From contig NZ_CP108364.1 in assembly GCF_035946055.1 (NCBI RefSeq), forward strand, positions 744,001 to 808,000: a stretch of DNA of 64,000 nucleotides, read 5' to 3'. The notes below the pieces were generated by a model that was not told where the DNA came from, searched no databases, and saw only the letters and a list, made by a program, of their open reading frames with translations. The stretch is from Streptomyces sp. NBC_01341 (GTDB taxonomy: Bacteria; Actinomycetota; Actinomycetes; Streptomycetales; Streptomycetaceae). Below, one piece after another: positions 45,894 to 55,227 of the stretch. The stretch's first letter is position 1. Each line of letters begins with the position of its first letter. The translations under genes were made by a program, and so were the position numbers.

Positions 45894-46973
45894 ATGACGG
45901 ATGCTCTGCGGCCGACCGGTGCGGCGCCCACCCTGGAGGACGTGGCGAAGGCCGCGGGCGTCTCGCGCGCCACTGTCTCTCGGGTCATCAACGGCGTGCG
46001 GAACGTCGATCCGGCCATCCAGGAAGCGGTGCGCCTGGCGGTGTCGGTCACTGGCTACGCGCCCAACCGCGCGGCCCGCTCCCTGGTCACCCGGCGCACC
46101 GACGCCATCGCCCTGGTGGTGTCGGGTGCGGGGGCCGAACCGGACGACGAGGACGGGGCCGTGACCGCCCCGGAGGGGTCCTTCACGGCCCAGGTGTTCG
46201 CCGACCCGTTCTTCGGCCGGGTGGTGACGGGAGTCGTCAACTACCTCCGGCCTCGCGGGATGCATCCGGTGCTGATGTTCGCCGAGACGTCACGCGCCAG
46301 GGAGGAAGTGGTGTCGTATCTGCGTCAGGGCAGCGCGGACGGCGCCCTGATCGTGTCGACGCACGCGCGGGACCCGCTGCCGGGCATGATCACGGACGCG
46401 GGCCTGTCCGCGGTGCTGTACGCGCGCCCCGCACGGCCGGTGGGCATGAGCTATGTGGATCTGGCCCATCGGGAGGGCGCCCGGCTCGCGGCCGAACACC
46501 TGGTGGCACGCGGCTGCCGCAGGATCGCGGCCATCAGCGGGCCGCTCAACGTACTCGCGGCCCAGGAGCGGCTCGCGGGGTTCCGGGACGCGATGGAGCG
46601 CCACGGTCACGGTTCGGCGCCCTCCGTCGAGGGGCAGTTCACCCAGGAGAGCGGTGAGGCCGCCATGGAACGGCTGCTCGCCGAACACCCGGACGTGGAC
46701 GGGGTGTTCGCCGGGAACGACCTGATGGCGACCGGAGCCTGCCACGTGCTGCGGGATCACGGCAGACGGGTGCCGGAGGACGTCGCGGTGATCGGCTTCG
46801 ACGACAGCAGCGCCGCCGTCGCGTGCAGGCCGCCGCTCACGACGATCCGTCAGCCCGTCGAGGACATGGCGGCCGAGATGAGCGCGCTGCTGCTGGACCG
46901 CCTGGCGGCACCCGACCGCCCCGTGACGTCGGTCGTCTTCGAACCGGTGCTGGTGGTACGGGACTCCGCGTAG
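45894..46973 (+). CDS. LacI-family transcriptional regulator
   Basis: A 359-residue LacI/GalR repressor. The N-terminal helix-turn-helix and hinge are TLEDVAKAAGVSRATVSRVI and GVRNVDPAIQEAVRLAVSVT, followed by a sugar-binding core: DAIALVVSGAG, DPFFGRVVTGV, VDLAHREGARLAAEHLV, VDGVFAGNDLMATGACHVL and VIGFDDSSAAVACRPPLTTI. ATG 45894 gives a normal start; a frame open from 45804 adds unlike residues and would overlap its operator. A palindrome AGAGCGCTCT lies just upstream. It is convergent with the ROK gene and may control the distant sites at 53-57 kb. Confidence 0.9.
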   Translation: MTDALRPTGAAPTLEDVAKAAGVSRATVSRVINGVRNVDPAIQEAVRLAVSVTGYAPNRAARSLVTRRTDAIALVVSGAGAEPDDEDGAVTAPEGSFTAQVFADPFFGRVVTGVVNYLRPRGMHPVLMFAETSRAREEVVSYLRQGSADGALIVSTHARDPLPGMITDAGLSAVLYARPARPVGMSYVDLAHREGARLAAEHLVARGCRRIAAISGPLNVLAAQERLAGFRDAMERHGHGSAPSVEGQFTQESGEAAMERLLAEHPDVDGVFAGNDLMATGACHVLRDHGRRVPEDVAVIGFDDSSAAVACRPPLTTIRQPVEDMAAEMSALLLDRLAAPDRPVTSVVFEPVLVVRDSA

Positions 46974-46980
46974 GCCACAC

Positions 46981-47006
46981 CGCCTCCCCCGGGCACGCGG
47001 GAGGCG
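46981..47006. terminator. Hairpin between convergent LacI and ROK genes
   Basis: CGCCTCCC (46981-46988) and GGGAGGCG (46999-47006) form a perfect 8-base stem with a 10-base loop, 8 bases beyond the LacI stop and 43 bases from the ROK stop. It can act on both strands. Confidence 0.6.
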
Positions 47007-47048
47007 AGGGATGTCGGCACCCACCGCGGCCTCACGCCCTCATGTCCC

Positions 47049-48392
47049 TCAGCTCGTGGCCGTACGGCCGCGGGCCCGCATCATCGAGGCGGGTGAGCGC
47101 TCGGGCGCCTCGGGCGCCGGCGCCACGTGGACGGGTGCGGGGCGGGTTCCGCCGCGTGCCAGGAAGTCGGACAGCGGCAGGGTCGCGGCCCCCACCGTGA
47201 CCGCGTCGGGGCCCAGGTGCCCCAGGTCGATCGTGGTGCGGGCGACCGCGTGGCGGAGGGCGTACTCCTGGGCGTACCGGCGGATGTCCGGGAGGAGATG
47301 GGGGCCGATCAGCAGGCCGGCCCAGCCGCCGAGCAGGATGCGCTCGGGCAGGAAGAGGTTGACCAGGTCGGCCAGTGCCGCGCCGAGGCATTCCGCGGTC
47401 TCGTCCAGGATCGAGACCGCGACGGGGTCCGGGACACCTTCGGCGGCGTCCGGGTAGGCAGCGGCGAGCAGGGCGGCGAGGGCCGTCTCGTCGTCCGCGT
47501 CGGCGGGCAGTGGGCCGCCGGCCTCCTGCCAGCGCTCGCGCATCGCCTCGGCACCCGCGTACGCCTCCAGGCAGCCGATGGAGCCGCAGCGGCACCGCCG
47601 CCCTCTCAGCTGCACGGTGGTGTGGCCCCACTCCAGGGCCGCGTCGGAGAGGTCCTCGTCGAGGATGTTCCCCCGGTTGACGCTCGCGCCCACGCCGGAG
47701 CCGATGAGTGCGACCGCGGCAGCGCCGGCGCCCCGCCCTCCCCCGAACCACATCTCGGCCTGCCCGAGCGTCTTGGCGCCGTTGTCGATGAAGAACGGCA
47801 CCTCGGGCGGGACGTCCACGGCCTCACGGAGCATCCGCTCGAAGGGCACGGCGCTCCAGCCGATGGTCTGACCGTGCACGACGGCGCCGGGACCTCCCAT
47901 CGCCTCCGGGGCGTCGCGTTCGATGATGCCGGGCACCCCGATCCCGATGCCCAGCAGCATGCGGGGGTCGGCGCCGGCGTCGCGCAGGACGTCGGACACG
48001 CCCGTGCGGACATGACTGACGATGCGCTCGACGTCGTACCCGTGCTGGGCGAGCAGGCGGTCGGTCCGGGCGAGTTCCGTGAGCGACAGGTCGAACAGCT
48101 CCACGCGGACCCGCGTCTCACCGATGTCGATGCCCACGAACAGCCCGCTGTCCGGGGCGATGCGCAGCAGGGTGCGGGGGCGCCCACCGTCGGAGTCCAC
48201 GATGCCGGCCTCTTCCAGGAGACCCTCCGACGCCAGCTCGGCGACCACGTTGCTGATGGATCCCGAACTCAGCCCCGTCGCGGGGCCGAGCTCCTGACGG
48301 CTCAACGGGCCGTCGACATACAACCGTTGCAATACCCTCGCCCGATTGCCCCTTCGCAGGTCACGCACGGTCCGTCTGCTGCGCTCAGCCAT
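47049..48392 (-). CDS. ROK-family transcriptional repressor
   Basis: A 447-residue ROK regulator. It has an N-terminal winged HTH (RVLQRLYVDGPLSRQELGPA, then TGLSSGSISNVVAELASEGL), a phosphate-binding loop FVGIDIGETRVRVELF, and the zinc motif GRRCRCGSIGCLEAYAG with ELGH/EWGHTTVQ. ROK regulators of this type sense sugars or their phosphates. It is divergent from the ABC-beta-glucosidase operon, with a TTAAAT-rich operator in the shared region, and is the likely repressor of that operon. GGGAG precedes ATG 48392. Confidence 0.92.
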   Translation of the reverse strand: MAERSRRTVRDLRRGNRARVLQRLYVDGPLSRQELGPATGLSSGSISNVVAELASEGLLEEAGIVDSDGGRPRTLLRIAPDSGLFVGIDIGETRVRVELFDLSLTELARTDRLLAQHGYDVERIVSHVRTGVSDVLRDAGADPRMLLGIGIGVPGIIERDAPEAMGGPGAVVHGQTIGWSAVPFERMLREAVDVPPEVPFFIDNGAKTLGQAEMWFGGGRGAGAAAVALIGSGVGASVNRGNILDEDLSDAALEWGHTTVQLRGRRCRCGSIGCLEAYAGAEAMRERWQEAGGPLPADADDETALAALLAAAYPDAAEGVPDPVAVSILDETAECLGAALADLVNLFLPERILLGGWAGLLIGPHLLPDIRRYAQEYALRHAVARTTIDLGHLGPDAVTVGAATLPLSDFLARGGTRPAPVHVAPAPEAPERSPASMMRARGRTATS

Positions 48393-48433
48393 GGTGCTCC
48401 CTTCGTCCCGGCAACATACCCCGGCCCCAGCAC

Positions 48434-48480
48434 TTGACGCGCACTTTCCTCACCTCTTAAATCACATCTTAAATTAAGAG
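48434..48480 (+). promoter_or_regulatory. Promoter and ROK operator of the sugar operon
   Basis: TTGACG (48434-48439) and TTAAAT (48457-48462) form a -35/-10 pair with 17-base spacing ahead of the binding-protein gene. Overlapping it, TCTTAAAT repeats at 48455-48462 and 48467-48474, CTTAAATTAAG is a palindrome (48468-48478), and CTCTTAA/TTAAGAG (48454-48480) are outer arms. This AT-rich dyad in a GC-rich genome is the likely ROK operator and would block RNA polymerase. Confidence 0.7.
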
Positions 48481-48535
48481 CGGAAGGGCGGTTCGGCTCC
48501 CGGACCCCGCCCTCCCCGGAAAGGGGCCACCTTTC

Positions 48536-49849
48536 ATGCGTCACCTCAGAGCCGCAGCAGCCGTCACCCTCGCCATGTCCGTCGCCGCCGGAGTCACCGG
48601 CTGCGGGGGCGGGACGTCGTCGGCGGGAGGCAGCAACGAGTCCCCGAAGACTCTGACGTACTGGGCGTCCAACCAGGGTCCGAGCATCGAGGCCGACAAG
48701 AAGATCCTCACCCCCGAACTGAAGAAGTTCGAGAAGGAGACCGGGATCAAGGTGAAGCTGGAGGTCGTCCCCTGGGCGGACCTGCTGAACCGGATCCTCG
48801 CCGCCACCACGTCAGGACAGGGCCCGGACGTGCTGAACATAGGCAACACGTGGTCGGCGTCGCTCCAGGCCACCGGGGCACTGCTCCCCTGGGACGACAA
48901 GAACTTCGAGGCGATCGGCGGCCGTGACCGCTTCATCGACTCGGCGGTCGCCTCGGCCGGCAAGGAGGGCGAGCCGCCGGCGGCGGTGCCCCTCTACTCG
49001 CTGTCGTACGCGCTCTACTACAACAAGAAGATGTTCGCGGACGCGGGCATCAGCACCCCGCCCGCCACGTGGGAGCAGCTCGTCACGGACGGCAAGAAGC
49101 TCTCCAAGGACGGCAAGTGGGCCCTCGGCGCCGAGGGCGCCAACCTCTCCAACAACATCCACCAGGCCTTCGCCCTCGGGCAGCAGCACGGTGCCGACTT
49201 CTTCGACGAGCAGGGCAAGGCGGACTTCACGTCCGACGGCGCCGTCGCGGCAGTGAAGCAGTACGTCGACTTCATGGCCAAGGACAAGATCATCGCCCCG
49301 GGCAACGCCGAGTACGCCCAGAACCAGTCGCTGACCGACTTCGCCAAGGGCCGGACGGCCATGGTCCTCTGGCAGGCCGCCGCGACCACCTTCGCCGCCC
49401 AGGGCATGAAGCCGGAGGACTGGGGCGTCGCTCCCGTCCCGGTCCCGTCGGGTGCTCCCGGCACGGGCAAGCAGACCAACTCCATGGTGGCCGGCATCAA
49501 CATGGCGGTGTTCAAGAACACCAAGAACATCGACGGTGCCAAGAAGTTCGTGAAGTTCATGACGAGCGACGACGAGCAGAAGATCCTCTGCAAGACCTAC
49601 GGATCGATCCCGCCCGTCAAGGCCGCCCAGTCCGACGCCGCGTTCTCCGCTCCCGAGCTGAAGGTCCTGCGTGACACCCTCGCCACCAGCGCGGCCCCGC
49701 TGCCGCAGGTGCCGAACGAGTCGCAGTTCGAGACCGCGGTGGGTACGGCCGTCAAGGAGCTGTTCGCGGACGCCGCGGCCGGCACGCCCGTGACGACCGA
49801 GTCAGTCAAGGCGCGCCTGGAAAAGGCGCAGCAGACGATGCAGCAGTAG
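48536..49849 (+). CDS. Sugar ABC transporter substrate-binding lipoprotein
   Basis: A 437-residue cluster B solute-binding lipoprotein. Lipobox VTGC follows the signal MRHLRAAAAVTLAMSVAAG. The mature sequence has the usual order: SPKTLTYWASNQGPSIEADK, VKLEVVPWADLLNRILAATT, GQGPDVLNIGNTWSASLQAT, and YSLSYALYYNKKMFADAGIS. The following permease and beta-glucosidase genes suggest a beta-glucoside such as cellobiose or gentiobiose, but this is inference. GGAAAGG lies upstream. It starts the operon controlled by the divergent ROK regulator. Confidence 0.92.
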   Translation: MRHLRAAAAVTLAMSVAAGVTGCGGGTSSAGGSNESPKTLTYWASNQGPSIEADKKILTPELKKFEKETGIKVKLEVVPWADLLNRILAATTSGQGPDVLNIGNTWSASLQATGALLPWDDKNFEAIGGRDRFIDSAVASAGKEGEPPAAVPLYSLSYALYYNKKMFADAGISTPPATWEQLVTDGKKLSKDGKWALGAEGANLSNNIHQAFALGQQHGADFFDEQGKADFTSDGAVAAVKQYVDFMAKDKIIAPGNAEYAQNQSLTDFAKGRTAMVLWQAAATTFAAQGMKPEDWGVAPVPVPSGAPGTGKQTNSMVAGINMAVFKNTKNIDGAKKFVKFMTSDDEQKILCKTYGSIPPVKAAQSDAAFSAPELKVLRDTLATSAAPLPQVPNESQFETAVGTAVKELFADAAAGTPVTTESVKARLEKAQQTMQQ

Positions 49850-49862
49850 TGAGGCACTCTTC

Positions 49863-50870
49863 ATGACCGCCGTGACCACCGATCCCAAGGTCGACAAGCC
49901 GGACGGGGTGAGGAGCACGGGCACCGGGGATGCGCGCAGGAGACTGCCGCGCATCCCCGACCGGATCCGCCAAGGCGGACTGCCCTACCTCCTACTGCTC
50001 CCCGCCGTCCTGCTCGAACTCCTGATCCACATCATCCCGATGATCATCGGGATCGTGATGAGCTTCCGCCAGCTCACACAGTTCTTCATCAACAACTGGG
50101 GCGGGGCGCCCTGGAGCGGCCTCGACAACTACCGGATCGCCGTCGACTTCGACGCCCCGATCGGGGAGGCCCTGCTCCACTCGTTCCTCGTCACCTGCGT
50201 CTTCACGTTCTTCGCCGTCGGACTGGCGTGGCTGTTCGGGATCACCGCGGCGATCATGCTGCAGGAGAGCTTCCGGGGCCGGGGCTTCCTGCGGGCCGTC
50301 TTCCTCGTCCCGTACGCCCTGCCCGTCTACGCCGCCGTCATCACGTGGGCGTTCATGTTCCAGCGCGACAACGGACTGGTGAACCACGTCCTCCACGACC
50401 AGCTGGGGCTGACCGACCAGCCGTCCTTCTGGCTGATCGGTGACAACAGCATCTACGCACTGATCATCGTCTCCGTGTGGAAGGGCTGGCCGTTCGCCTT
50501 CCTCATGCTCATGGCCGGGCTGCAGAACATCCCGCGCGAGCTCTACGAGGCCGCATCGATCGACGGTGCCGGCATCTGGCAGCAGATCCGGAGGATCACG
50601 CTGCCATCGCTCAGGCCCGTCAACCAGGTCCTGGTGCTGGTCCTGTTCCTCTGGACGTTCAACGACTTCAACACGCCGTACGTCCTGTTCGGGAAGTCGG
50701 CGCCGGAGAGCGCCGACCTCATCTCGATCCACATCTACCAGTCGTCGTTCGTCACCTGGAACTTCGGCAGCGGATCGGCGATGTCCGTCCTGCTGCTCCT
50801 GTTCCTCCTGGTCGTGACGGCCGTCTACCTGTTCTTCACCTCACGCGGAAGGAAGGGCGCTGATGCCTAG
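49863..50870 (+). CDS. Sugar ABC transporter permease (MalF-like)
   Basis: A 335-residue permease with about six hydrophobic segments (YLLLLPAVLLELLIHIIPMI, VTCVFTFFAVGLAWLFGITA, VFLVPYALPVYAAVITWAFM and others). The cytoplasmic coupling helix has the EAA motif (ELYEAASIDGAGIWQQIRRI). It pairs with the next gene to form the channel. Its stop overlaps that gene by 8 bases (50863-50870). An ATPase is not encoded here; the housekeeping multi-sugar ATPase MsiK is the known partner of similar Streptomyces systems. Confidence 0.92.
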   Translation: MTAVTTDPKVDKPDGVRSTGTGDARRRLPRIPDRIRQGGLPYLLLLPAVLLELLIHIIPMIIGIVMSFRQLTQFFINNWGGAPWSGLDNYRIAVDFDAPIGEALLHSFLVTCVFTFFAVGLAWLFGITAAIMLQESFRGRGFLRAVFLVPYALPVYAAVITWAFMFQRDNGLVNHVLHDQLGLTDQPSFWLIGDNSIYALIIVSVWKGWPFAFLMLMAGLQNIPRELYEAASIDGAGIWQQIRRITLPSLRPVNQVLVLVLFLWTFNDFNTPYVLFGKSAPESADLISIHIYQSSFVTWNFGSGSAMSVLLLLFLLVVTAVYLFFTSRGRKGADA

Positions 50871-51738
50871 CCCCGCCCGGTCACGCGTCCGGTCCCCCAT
50901 GGCGGCACCCCAGTCCTTCCTCTGGACCCGCCGCATCGTCCTCACCCTGCTCGCGGGCTTCGTCCTGCTGCCGGTCTACGTCATGGTCAGCAGCTCGCTG
51001 AAGCCGCTCCAGGATGTGTCGGGGAAGTTCCAGTGGATCCCGGGGGATCTGACGATCCAGCCCTACTTCGACATCTGGGACACCGTCCCGCTCGCCAAGT
51101 ACTTCGTGAACTCCCTGATCGTGGCCGGGGCCGCGACGGCGCTCTCCGTCACCATCGCCGTGTTCTCGGCGTACGCGGTGAGCCGCTACACCTTCCGCGG
51201 GAAGCGGGCGTTCACCGTCACGGTGCTCTCCACGCAGATGTTCCCGGGGATCCTCTTCCTCCTCCCCCTGTTCCTGATCTTCGTCAACATCGGCAACAGC
51301 ACCGGCCTGGCCCTGTACGGCTCACGGGGCGGGCTGATCCTCACCTACCTGACGTTCTCGCTGCCCTTCTCCATCTGGATGCTGATCGGATACTTCGACT
51401 CCATCCCGAAGGACCTCGACGAGGCGGCGCTGGTGGACGGCTGCGGCCCGATCCGCGCGCTGTTCCGTGTCGTGGTGCCGGCCGCGGTGCCGGGGATCGT
51501 CGCCGTGTCGGTGTACGCCTTCATGACGGCGTGGGGCGAGGTGCTGTTCGCCTCCGTGATGACGAACGACGCCACCCGGACCCTGGCAGTGGGCCTCCAG
51601 GGCTACGCCACCCAGAACGACGTGTACTGGAACCAGGTCATGGCCGCGTCGCTCGTCGTCAGCGTGCCCGTCGTCGCGGGATTCCTGCTCCTGCAGCGCT
51701 ATCTCGTCGCCGGGCTCACCGCGGGGGCAGTCAAGTGA
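50863..51738 (+). CDS. Sugar ABC transporter permease (MalG-like)
   Basis: A 291-residue permease with six hydrophobic segments, including [59 protein letters not shown] and [18 protein letters not shown]. The EAA-type loop reads [20 protein letters not shown]. It ends in the MalG-like tail with TAGAVK. It overlaps the previous gene by 8 bases and the GH1 gene by 4 bases, so the whole operon is tightly coupled. Confidence 0.92.
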   Translation: MPSPARSRVRSPMAAPQSFLWTRRIVLTLLAGFVLLPVYVMVSSSLKPLQDVSGKFQWIPGDLTIQPYFDIWDTVPLAKYFVNSLIVAGAATALSVTIAVFSAYAVSRYTFRGKRAFTVTVLSTQMFPGILFLLPLFLIFVNIGNSTGLALYGSRGGLILTYLTFSLPFSIWMLIGYFDSIPKDLDEAALVDGCGPIRALFRVVVPAAVPGIVAVSVYAFMTAWGEVLFASVMTNDATRTLAVGLQGYATQNDVYWNQVMAASLVVSVPVVAGFLLLQRYLVAGLTAGAVK

Positions 51739-53117
51739 CCGACAAGGAAAGGCAGTCAGTGAACGACCTCAACGCCCTCCCGGCCGACTTCACCTGGGGC
51801 GTCGCGACGGCCGCCTATCAGATCGAGGGGGCCGTCGCGGAGGACGGCCGCGCCCCGTCGATCTGGGACACCTTCTCGCACACGCCCGGCACCATCGACA
51901 ACGGTGACAACGGCGACGTGGCGTGCGACCACTACCACCGGGTCCCGGAGGACATCGGGCTGATCAAGGAGCTCGGCGCCGGCGCCTACCGCTTCTCGGT
52001 GGCCTGGCCCCGCGTCGTGCCCGGCGGCGACGGACCGGTGAACAAGGCCGGCCTCGACTTCTACGACCGGCTCGTGGACGGCCTCCTGGAGGCCGGGATC
52101 ACCCCGTTCGCGACGCTCTACCACTGGGACCTGCCGCAGGCGCTTCAGGACCGGGGCGGCTGGACCGTCCGGGAGACCGCGGAGCACTTCGCGGCCTACG
52201 CCTCCGCCGTCGTGGAACGCCTCGGTGATCGCGTGAAGGACTGGGCGACCCTCAACGAGCCGCTGTGCTCGGCATGGATCGGCCACCTCGAGGGGAAGAT
52301 GGCCCCGGGCCTCACCGACCTCACGGCAGCCGTGCGCGCCTCCTACCACCTCCACCTCGGGCACGGACTGGCCGTACGGGCGATCCGCGCCCAGTCCCCC
52401 GATGCCCGGGTCGGCATCGTGAACAACCTCAGCCCGATCGAGCCCGCGAGCGCCGGAGCGGCCGACCTGGCCGCCGCCGTACGCGCGGACGGACACATCA
52501 ACCGCTGGTGGCTGGACCCGATCCACGGCCGCGGCTACCCGCAGGACATGCTCGACCTGTACGGCGTCGAGCTGCCCGTGCTGCCCGGCGACCTGGACAC
52601 GATCGCGGCTCCTCTCGACTGGATCGGGCTGAACTACTACTTCCGCCAGATCGTCACCGCTGACCCCCAGGGACCCGTGCCGCACGCCCGGCAGATCCAC
52701 CTCCCCGGGGCGCGGCACACCCACATGGACTGGGAGGTCCACTCCGAGGGCCTGGAGCAGCTGCTGATGCGGCTCACCGAGGAGTACGGCGCGCAGCGCA
52801 TCTACGTCACCGAGAACGGCTCGGCCTACCAGGACGTCGTCCTGGCCGACGGCTCGGTGCACGATCCGGAGCGCACCCGGTATCTGGAGGAACACCTGGC
52901 CGCCTGCGCACGCGCCGTCGGCCGGGGAGCGCCGCTGGCCGGCTACTTCGCCTGGTCGCTGCTGGACAACTTCGAGTGGGCGTACGGCTACGACAAGCGC
53001 TTCGGCCTGGTCCACGTCGACTACGCCACACAGCGCCGCACGGTGAAGAGCAGCGGACGTCGCTACGCGGAACTCATCCGCGAGCTCACCGGCGACAGGC
53101 CGCGCACGGCGGTGTGA
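51735..53117 (+). CDS. GH1 beta-glucosidase
   Basis: A 460-residue glycoside hydrolase family 1 enzyme without a signal peptide, so it hydrolyses imported glucosides in the cytoplasm. Catalytic acid/base Glu175 is in [12 protein letters not shown] and nucleophile Glu360 in [13 protein letters not shown]-terminal [29 protein letters not shown] and C-terminal [20 protein letters not shown] are typical. GTG 51735 overlaps the permease stop; GTG 51759 with AAGGAAAGG nearby is an alternative giving 452 residues. It completes a substrate uptake and cleavage operon. Confidence 0.93.
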   Translation: MTDKERQSVNDLNALPADFTWGVATAAYQIEGAVAEDGRAPSIWDTFSHTPGTIDNGDNGDVACDHYHRVPEDIGLIKELGAGAYRFSVAWPRVVPGGDGPVNKAGLDFYDRLVDGLLEAGITPFATLYHWDLPQALQDRGGWTVRETAEHFAAYASAVVERLGDRVKDWATLNEPLCSAWIGHLEGKMAPGLTDLTAAVRASYHLHLGHGLAVRAIRAQSPDARVGIVNNLSPIEPASAGAADLAAAVRADGHINRWWLDPIHGRGYPQDMLDLYGVELPVLPGDLDTIAAPLDWIGLNYYFRQIVTADPQGPVPHARQIHLPGARHTHMDWEVHSEGLEQLLMRLTEEYGAQRIYVTENGSAYQDVVLADGSVHDPERTRYLEEHLAACARAVGRGAPLAGYFAWSLLDNFEWAYGYDKRFGLVHVDYATQRRTVKSSGRRYAELIRELTGDRPRTAV

Positions 53118-53268
53118 CCCCGTCTCCGGGCCGAGCCCGCGCCCCCGGCCCAGCGGCCCCGACCGCTGGTGACCGGGGGCTCCGCCCTTCCGCGCACCGC
53201 CGGAAGCCGTTCGGGGGCACCATCCGCATGCGTGGGGGGCGGGAGGCCCCGGCACATATGCTCACCGT

Positions 53269-53658
53269 ATGGAGCAGAGCGAAGTCCTCAAGCGAGTGAT
53301 CGGCATCCTCACGGAGGCGGGCGAGATGCAGCGCCAGGCCGAGGAGGACACTGGCAGCGGCGACCTGGACGCGGGCGGAAGCATGGTGACGACCCTCCTC
53401 AACGAGACGATGCCGCACATCGCCGTTCCCTCCGACGCCAGCGTCGAGGAGATGGCGGTCCTGGTCGGGCGTGAGGTGGGCGGCGCCGTCGAGCAGCTCG
53501 TCGGCGCCTTCACCCTGGCGTTCATCGCGCTGGCACAGATCCACGACTCCGGGCAGCAGGACGTGACATCCGCCGATGTGCTCCAGGACCTGGCACTGCG
53601 GGCGGAGGAACTGAGCTCCGACGACGAGGGCCCCGACGGGGCCGAGGGGTCCGCCTGA
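53269..53658 (+). CDS. Hypothetical acidic protein
   Basis: A 129-residue acidic soluble protein I do not recognise. It appears helical (SEVLKRVIGILTEAGEMQRQ, VGREVGGAVEQLVGAFTLAF) with an acidic, probably disordered C-terminus (LSSDDEGPDGAEGSA). No motif or signal peptide is seen. It follows the beta-glucosidase gene by 151 bases, and a strong hairpin follows at 53699. The ribosome site is weak. Confidence 0.6.
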   Translation: MEQSEVLKRVIGILTEAGEMQRQAEEDTGSGDLDAGGSMVTTLLNETMPHIAVPSDASVEEMAVLVGREVGGAVEQLVGAFTLAFIALAQIHDSGQQDVTSADVLQDLALRAEELSSDDEGPDGAEGSA

Positions 53659-53698
53659 CCCGCGCGGCACGCCCGCACCGGCCCGCGTCGCCCCTGCA

Positions 53699-53746
53699 CG
53701 AAGTCCGCGGCGGGCCAAGGAATTCTCTGGCCCGCCGCAGACTTCG
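53699..53746 (+). terminator. 19-base stem terminator
   Basis: Bases 53699-53717 (starting CGAAGTCC) pair with 53728-53746 (ending AGACTTCG) with one C-A mismatch around a 10-base AT-rich loop. It lies 41 bases after the hypothetical gene stop and ends transcription entering from the left. Confidence 0.75.
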
Positions 53747-53819
53747 CGGCCGCGCCGCCGGCGGGGAGTGGGACGGTGCGACAGGGCCGGTGCAGCCGAC
53801 CGCCGGCTCCGCCGAGCCG

Positions 53820-53876
53820 CCAGCGGGGAGAGCGCTCTCCCCGCTGGGCGCGAATGATCCACGCCCAGCGGGGAGA
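53820..53876. terminator. Three-arm structure: 28-base palindrome and alternative terminator
   Basis: Bases 53820-53847 form a perfect 28-base palindrome centred on AGAGCGCTCT. Its right half also pairs perfectly with a third arm: TCTCCCCGCTGGGCG (53836-53850) with CGCCCAGCGGGGAGA (53862-53876), with an 11-base loop. The middle arm can therefore pair left or right, but not both. It lies 18 bases 3' of the DUF1996 stop and probably terminates that gene; the core also matches the LacI-type operators at 45850, 55212 and 57001. Confidence 0.65.
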
Positions 53877-53893
53877 CCCGGAGGGTCCGGGAA

Positions 53894-55033
53894 TCAGGGC
53901 AGTTCGTAGTTCGCGTTCAGCGCGGCCCCGGCGCCGGGGTTGTTCTGGTCATAGCCCCGGGCGTCGCACTGGAGCCCGCCCACGACGCAGTGGCGGACCA
54001 TGGCGGCCAGCGTGGCGTCGTCCCAGGCGTTGAAGAAGTCGTAGTGGAAGGAGTGGCCGGTGCCGCTGGCCAGCCTCACCTGCGACATGTCGCCGTTGAC
54101 CGGCCAGGCCATCTTGAACTCGATCATCGGCAGGGCGACCGGGTGACTGGCGGGGCACACGTCCTGGTTGGCGCCCATCACGATCGGATAGGCCATGTGG
54201 GCCTGGTGGTTCGGCGTGTCGAGGTGCGTGCCGTCCCAGCAACTGGGTGCCTGCATGCGCAGGTTGAGTTGCGTGTCCCGGCTCGTCGGGCAGGTGGCCG
54301 GGAACTCGAAGTTGCGGTAGCTCTCACCGCACTCGTAACCCTCGACCGTGCCCGGGTGGTCACGGAACTGGTCGACCGTCTGCGTCGGACTGCCGACGAC
54401 GAAACGCAGCCCCTTGGGGAACGGCCGCACGGTCCGGTAGTCCGTGACGCCCGCCTTGTAGTAGATGGTCTGCGGACCGACCGGCCGCACTTCCTGGTTT
54501 CCGTTGTAGAGGGTCGGCATCCAGTACGCGGACCGGTCGCCCGGCGCCCTGCACACGGTGCCGCCCGCTCCGAGTGACGCGGTGGTGCTGTTCTCGTTCG
54601 TGGTGCTGTTCCCCATGAACGTGTGGTTGTGGGACTTGCCGGTCTGCCCCGGATAGACGATCGGGTCGACCGATCCGGTGTGGTTGACCGAGCAGTTCGC
54701 CTGGAACTCGTGGAAGTACCGGTGGGGCGGGATCTCGGTCGACGGCACCACCCCGGTGACCGGCGGGTTCGCCGGGATGTACCCGTCACCGTCGGGGTCG
54801 TCACCGGAGGGGACGGGAGCGGCCGCGGCCATGACGTGGCCCTGTACGTGCTGTCCCGAACCTCCCTGCGCGACCTGTGAGACGGCAACCGGTTCACCGG
54901 CTGCCGTCGGAGCACCACCGGGTGCTGTCGCGCCGGCGTCCGTGATCGCGGTGAGACCCATGACCACCAGGGCCAGGGCCGCGACGACGACGAGGGCGGA
55001 CATCAGGGTGCTTCTGCTGAATCTTTCGGCCAT
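53894..55033 (-). CDS. DUF1996 secreted protein
   Basis: A 379-residue secreted or membrane-anchored protein with the DUF1996 domain. The N-terminal hydrophobic segment (LMSALVVVAALALVVMGLTA) may be a signal anchor. Domain marks are YFHEFQANCSVNHTGSVDPI, SHNHTFMGNSTTNENSTTAS, YWMPTLYNGNQEVRPVGPQT, FRDHPGTVEGYECG and SCWDGTHLDTPNHQAHMAYP, with many His and Cys. Fungal and actinobacterial relatives are extracellular, role unknown. GGAGG precedes ATG 55033. A LacI-type palindrome lies 179 bases upstream. Confidence 0.85.
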   Translation of the reverse strand: MAERFSRSTLMSALVVVAALALVVMGLTAITDAGATAPGGAPTAAGEPVAVSQVAQGGSGQHVQGHVMAAAAPVPSGDDPDGDGYIPANPPVTGVVPSTEIPPHRYFHEFQANCSVNHTGSVDPIVYPGQTGKSHNHTFMGNSTTNENSTTASLGAGGTVCRAPGDRSAYWMPTLYNGNQEVRPVGPQTIYYKAGVTDYRTVRPFPKGLRFVVGSPTQTVDQFRDHPGTVEGYECGESYRNFEFPATCPTSRDTQLNLRMQAPSCWDGTHLDTPNHQAHMAYPIVMGANQDVCPASHPVALPMIEFKMAWPVNGDMSQVRLASGTGHSFHYDFFNAWDDATLAAMVRHCVVGGLQCDARGYDQNNPGAGAALNANYELP

Positions 55034-55211
55034 GCGGACCTCCGTGCCGCTCTGCATCCGCGCACATCGGGTGCGCGGCGGGGGGAGAGTGGAGCTGGAT
55101 GCTGCGTCGCGACGGAAGAGCCCTCAGGGGTGCGCCGCCGTGCGAGACCTGCCATGCGTGAACGCGCCTGGGGAGAACACGCGGGACGAGAACGTGCCCT
55201 GCGAATACTGC

Positions 55212-55227
55212 GGGAGAGCGCTCTCCC
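55212..55227. promoter_or_regulatory. LacI-type palindrome upstream of DUF1996
   Basis: GGGAGAGCGCTCTCCC is a perfect 16-base palindrome on the minus-strand gene's 5' side, 179 bases before ATG 55033. It has the GAGAGCGCTCTC core seen upstream of the S1 protease, suggesting common control by a LacI-family protein. Confidence 0.65.
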
